DNA from: Mesotoga sp. BH458_6_3_2_1
GTDB taxonomy: Bacteria > Thermotogota > Thermotogae > Petrotogales > Kosmotogaceae
NCBI RefSeq assembly: GCF_003664995.1
Contig: NZ_JFHL01000002.1
Span: forward strand, 124,001 to 188,000
Direction: 5' to 3'
Length of the DNA: 64,000 nt
The notes below the pieces were generated by a model. It made no database searches and was not told the DNA's origin. It saw nothing but the letters and a program-made list of their open reading frames with translations. This document shows positions 62,140-64,000 of the stretch, piece after piece; position 1 is the stretch's first letter, and every line of letters begins with the position of its first letter. Both the position numbers and the translations under genes were made by a program.

Positions 62140-62712
62140 TTGCGCTCGTTTATTGCAGTAGATACAGGAGAGAAAGTTCCGGCGATGATAGATGGTATTT
62201 CGGAAAGACTTAGGAGAATGGGATTCAAAGCTTCATGGGTTCCGGGCACAAACGCCCATCTTACCCTAGCCTTTCTAGACAATATTGAACCGGAGAGACT
62301 TTCTTTGATAGCATCAATGCTATCGCGTAGACTTAGGGGTTTCCCTTCGTTTACACTTGAAACTGGAAGGATAGGTTATTTTAAACATAAGGAGTTGCCA
62401 AAAGTGATCTGGGTAGCGATAGAGCGGAATCAAAGTCTTCTGAATCTCCAGAGGGAAACCAAAGTTGTTTTGGAGGCGATGAATCTGCCGGTTGACGGAA
62501 ACTTCAGACCTCACTTGACCGTTGGAAGAATGAAGTTCAGCCCGCCAATGTGGCGCAAATTCCTAAGCACTATTGAAGATGAACGAATAATCTTTCCCGT
62601 TGGAGAAGTATCGGTATTCGAATCTATCCTCTCCAGGGATGGAGCGAGGTACAGGAAGGTCTTCACATGCAGCTTTGAAGGAGGACTGATTGAACATGCT
62701 GTCGAAGGATAA
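62140..62712 (+). CDS. thpR: RNA 2',3'-cyclic phosphodiesterase (ThpR/LigT)
   Basis: 190 residues. The two catalytic histidine motifs, HLTLAFLD (~46-53) and HLTVGRMK (near residue 125), stand at the family spacing, and the N-terminus [16 protein letters not shown] is typical. 2H phosphoesterases hydrolyse 2',3'-cyclic phosphates. Starts TTG 62140 after GGGGGGAAAG. Overlaps recA by 17 bases. Confidence 0.92.
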   Translation: MRSFIAVDTGEKVPAMIDGISERLRRMGFKASWVPGTNAHLTLAFLDNIEPERLSLIASMLSRRLRGFPSFTLETGRIGYFKHKELPKVIWVAIERNQSLLNLQRETKVVLEAMNLPVDGNFRPHLTVGRMKFSPPMWRKFLSTIEDERIIFPVGEVSVFESILSRDGARYRKVFTCSFEGGLIEHAVEG

Positions 62713-63745
62713 GAAGAACGCACTCGAAAGAGCGATAAAGGATATCGAAAAGCAGTTTGGAAAGGGTTCGGTTATGTTGATGGGAGAGAAGGAAGACCGA
62801 AAAAACATTGAGGTAATCTCGACCGGGTCACTTGCAGTTGATATCGCCCTCACAGTGGGAGGATATCCTAGAGGTAGAGTTGTTGAGGTCTACGGTGCGG
62901 AATCAAGCGGAAAAACAACAATAGCCTTGCATGCCATCGCAGAAGTTCAGAAACGTGGCGGAATAGCTGCCTTTATTGATGCAGAACATGCCCTGGATAT
63001 TCATTACGCTCAAAATCTTGGCGTGGACGTTGATAATCTTCTGATATCTCAACCGGACTACGGTGAACAGGCCCTCGATATCGTAGATGGTTTGATCAGG
63101 TCAAATGCAGTGGACCTCATTGTAGTAGATTCGGTTGCCGCACTCGTGCCTAGAACTGAAATAGAGGGCGCTATGGGTGAGTTACAAGTAGGTTTGCAAG
63201 CTCGTTTGATGTCACAGGCATTGAGGAAGATTTCGGGAAATGTGAGCAAGTCAAAATGCATTGTGATATTCATCAATCAAACGAGAATGAAAATCGGAGT
63301 AGTCTATGGTAACCCTGAAACCACTACAGGAGGTGTCGCACTGAAGTTTTATGCTTCGGTCAGGCTAGAAGTCAGAAGAGGCAGTGCGATAAGAGAAGGA
63401 AATACAGTCTTGGGGAATGAAACAACCATTAAAGTTGTCAAGAACAAAGTTGCTCCCCCTTTCCGCGAAGCGAAGGTAGACATAATCTACGGACAGGGAA
63501 TAGAACACGCGAATGAGCTTTTCAATCTTGCACTCTCAGAAAACATGATTGATAGAAAAGGTGCATGGTATGCATACATTGCCACCGATGGTAATGAAGT
63601 AAGCCTTGGCCAGGGAAAGGCCAACGGAGTGGAGTTCATGAAGGAGAACCCCGAGTTAATGCTGGAAATGGAAAACAGACTGAGAACGAAATTTAATCTG
63701 CCGCTTCTGGAAGTGAAGAAAGAGGAGAAGGACGAGGATAGCTGA
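62696..63745 (+). CDS. recA: RecA recombinase
   Basis: 349 residues. Walker [13 protein letters not shown], Walker [51 protein letters not shown] (loop L2 and neighbours), ending in a short acidic tail. It drives homologous recombination and LexA cleavage. It lies in the rimO-pgsA-thpR-recA-recX order with no SOS-type box right upstream of it. ATG 62696 follows GGAGGACTG. Confidence 0.97.
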   Translation: MLSKDKKNALERAIKDIEKQFGKGSVMLMGEKEDRKNIEVISTGSLAVDIALTVGGYPRGRVVEVYGAESSGKTTIALHAIAEVQKRGGIAAFIDAEHALDIHYAQNLGVDVDNLLISQPDYGEQALDIVDGLIRSNAVDLIVVDSVAALVPRTEIEGAMGELQVGLQARLMSQALRKISGNVSKSKCIVIFINQTRMKIGVVYGNPETTTGGVALKFYASVRLEVRRGSAIREGNTVLGNETTIKVVKNKVAPPFREAKVDIIYGQGIEHANELFNLALSENMIDRKGAWYAYIATDGNEVSLGQGKANGVEFMKENPELMLEMENRLRTKFNLPLLEVKKEEKDEDS

Positions 63746-64000
63746 TGCTTTCCGATCCGTTGAAAGATGCTCTGAGATATTTGAGATACAGGTTAAGATC
63801 AAGAAAGGAAATCCGCACACAGCTCTTCAAGAAGGGGTATTCCGAAGAAGAGATTGAAGAGGTCATTGAGAAGTTGGAAAAGCAGAATCTACTGAACGAC
63901 AGGGTCTTTGCCAGATTTTATATCAGTGATGGGCTGAATGTTTATTATAAGGGACCTTTCAGACTGAAACAAGAGCTTCTGAAGCTTGGCGTTTCGGAAG
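63745..64000 (+). CDS. recX: RecX regulatory protein, N-terminal part (3' cut by window)
   Basis: 85 residues before the window ends. The start ATG overlaps the recA TGA by one base. Helical repeats fit RecX: DALRYLRYRLRSRKEIRTQL, YSEEEIEEVIEKLEKQNLLND and FARFYISDGL. RecX binds RecA filaments and limits their activity. Position right after recA supports the call. Confidence 0.93.
   Translation, partial: MLSDPLKDALRYLRYRLRSRKEIRTQLFKKGYSEEEIEEVIEKLEKQNLLNDRVFARFYISDGLNVYYKGPFRLKQELLKLGVSE

Noticed and set aside
1-64000. CRISPR arrays, prophage, insertion sequences, rRNA genes or toxin-antitoxin pairs
   Set aside because: No regularly spaced repeats, transposase or integrase motifs, rRNA signatures or paired small toxin/antitoxin genes were seen.

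Overview
The window reads as a chromosomal segment of a Thermotogota bacterium, most likely Kosmotogaceae/Mesotoga-like. This is inferred from the gene content: an adjacent SLH/coiled-coil outer-membrane anchor and beta-barrel pair (the OmpA/OmpB 'toga' proteins), Thermotoga-style gene neighbourhoods, mid-40s GC by eye and dense, overlapping operons. It is almost entirely housekeeping sequence. I see no prophage, insertion sequence, CRISPR array or rRNA, and one tRNA.

Layout. 1-2.7 kb: recJ (partial), a DUF3343-like gene, ruvX, tRNA-Arg(CCG) and mreB, facing a DUF368 (PopT-type) membrane protein. 3.7-5.6 kb: a decayed SUF iron-sulfur operon with recognisable remnants of sufC, sufB, sufS and sufU, broken by stops, frameshifts and deletions. 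5.7-12.9 kb: a TPR protein, secG-tyrS, and the toga pair ompA/ompB with its own promoters and a strong terminator. 12.9-13.5 kb: gene-free. 13.5-20.2 kb: an oligopeptide ABC transporter operon (minus strand). 20.2-24.6 kb: a stand-alone Ala-tRNA editing protein, dnaB, and an ABC ATPase/membrane pair. 24.6-27.3 kb: an M42 peptidase and an intact two-gene SufC/SufB-like system. 27.4-35.2 kb (minus): an O-antigen-ligase-like protein, yjbQ, minE, minD, an RlmI-like methyltransferase, an iron alcohol dehydrogenase and csaB. 35.3-39.8 kb: comEC, fur, nusA, rimP and an ABC-2 permease. 40-43.3 kb: a secreted unknown, an S4 protein, birA and panB. 43.5-51 kb (plus): a long operon with rodA, ftcD, hutI, rlmH, a CorC-type transporter, cdd, a Nudix hydrolase and gltX. 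51-59.3 kb (minus): rex, udk, a 773-residue membrane protein, and a PnrA-type nucleoside ABC transporter. 59.4-64 kb (plus): an unknown, DUF4416, rimO, pgsA, thpR, recA and recX (cut by the window end).

How it fits together. Envelope growth and shape recur (mreB, rodA, DUF368, minDE, csaB, the ligase, ompA/B). Nucleoside salvage is organised around udk, the PnrA transporter and cdd, with the redox repressor rex as first gene of the transporter operon. The most telling signal is the coexistence of a dead multi-gene suf operon with an intact minimal SufCB pair about 20 kb away, which suggests replacement of the Fe-S assembly route. Other notable structures are a ruvX stop codon inside a tRNA gene, a terminator in the rimP-nusA leader, an apparently leaderless comEC promoter under a dyad, and hairpins just after both solute-binding-protein genes inside transporter operons.
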